A stretch of DNA of 57,898 bases from Streptomyces aurantiacus JA 4570 (GTDB lineage: Bacteria > Actinomycetota > Actinomycetes > Streptomycetales > Streptomycetaceae), in assembly GCF_000414115.1 (NCBI RefSeq), contig NZ_AOPZ01000380.1, forward strand, positions 1 to 57,898, given 5' to 3'. The notes under the pieces were generated by a model, which was not told the origin of the DNA, did not search any database, and saw only the letters and a program-made list of their open reading frames with translations. Shown piece after piece: positions 57,684-57,898 of this stretch (positions are counted from its first letter, which is position 1; each line of letters begins with the position of its first letter). The translations under genes and the position numbers were made by a program.

Positions 57684-57898
57684 GGGCGCGGGACGACATG
57701 ACTGAGGCGAGGGACTGGCAGCGGGATCTGCTGCGGGAGTTGGGTGGCGGCGCCGGTAACGCCGGTGACGGTGCCCGTGCCCGTGCCGGTGACGGTGCCC
57801 GTGCCGACAACGGTGCCCGTGCCCACAACGGTGCCGGTTCCGGAACGGGCGGAGGATCGAGCTCGCCGCCGGCCTCCACCCCGGCGCTCGCGCCGACG
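57680..57898 (+). CDS. Start of an ESX-locus protein, cut by the window end
   Basis: Only the first 73 codons are present. The frame (VRARDDMTEARDWQRDLLRE then a GDGARA/NGARAH repeat) overlaps the eccD stop by 4 bp; an ATG at 57698 (MTEARDWQRD) is the alternative start. The Gly/Ala/Arg-rich repeat at about 57760-57840 suggests a flexible N-terminus. It may be one of the ESX ATPases or a MinD-like protein, but nothing diagnostic is visible. Confidence 0.5.
   Translation, partial: MRARDDMTEARDWQRDLLRELGGGAGNAGDGARARAGDGARADNGARAHNGAGSGTGGGSSSPPASTPALAPT

Overview
This window is high-GC actinobacterial DNA, almost certainly from a Streptomyces chromosome. The evidence is the GC-rich third codon positions, GTG starts, ATGA/GTGA-coupled operons, repeated Streptomyces-type intergenic repeats, a GTP-type PEP carboxykinase, a secreted chitinase behind a DasR-like site, a Streptomyces-type Tad pilus cluster and a type VII (ESX) secretion locus with DUF6507 and Imm49 proteins. 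No rRNA, tRNA or CRISPR array was seen.

Left part (1-24 kb), mostly core metabolism. It holds a Mut7-C RNase-like protein, a TetR/MFS exporter pair with a perfect palindromic operator on its promoter, a hemolysin III membrane protein, PEP carboxykinase, an AlaA-like aminotransferase and a secreted trypsin-like protease. Next is a divergent catabolic locus (9.2-16.4 kb): N-acyl-D-amino-acid deacylase and PLP-dependent D-amino-acid deaminase/aldolase on the minus strand; PfkB kinase, IclR regulator, RidA and GntP permease on the plus strand. A 19-bp palindrome lies between the two arms. The gene content fits release, uptake and deamination of D-serine-like amino acids, with RidA removing the enamine by-product. 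A decayed IS200/IS605-type element follows, whose TnpB has lost its middle but keeps its RuvC triad. Then come a lipoprotein, a DHFR-fold protein, a secreted M14 carboxypeptidase, an atypical Nramp-like transporter and a GH18 chitinase.

Middle part (24-39.6 kb), accessory. A secreted DNRLRE/LamG protein precedes a 2312-residue secreted SpvB/Rhs (YD-repeat) protein. This ends in a Hint autoprocessing domain and a 115-residue nucleotidyltransferase-fold toxin tip. A DUF5958 gene overlaps its 3' end in the immunity-gene position. After it lies a decayed island: integrase remnant, GntR-like pseudogene, two small conserved genes, an XRE-DUF5919 regulator with a frameshift, a NUDIX hydrolase, an orphan toxin-like C-terminal fragment and its probable immunity gene, also frameshifted.

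Right part (39.8-57.9 kb). A Tad/Flp pilus operon holds a zinc-ribbon protein, CpaB, a CpaE ATPase fused to a TadE-like pseudopilin domain, TadE, TadA, TadB, TadC, Flp, a TadG-like protein with an apparent CTG start, a lipoprotein and an OmpA-like protein. A truncated ATP-binding gene and a 2OG-Fe(II) oxygenase sit at a probable insertion boundary. The ESX locus then carries two WXG100-like proteins, an RDD membrane protein, DUF6507, an 836-residue toxin with a PD-(D/E)XK nuclease tip, Imm49 immunity protein, a small membrane protein, EccD and the start of another gene cut by the window edge.

The best candidates for poorly described biology are the Rhs nucleotidyltransferase toxin with DUF5958, the DUF6507/nuclease/Imm49 effector cassette inside the ESX locus, and the orphan toxin/immunity pair at 38.9-39.6 kb.
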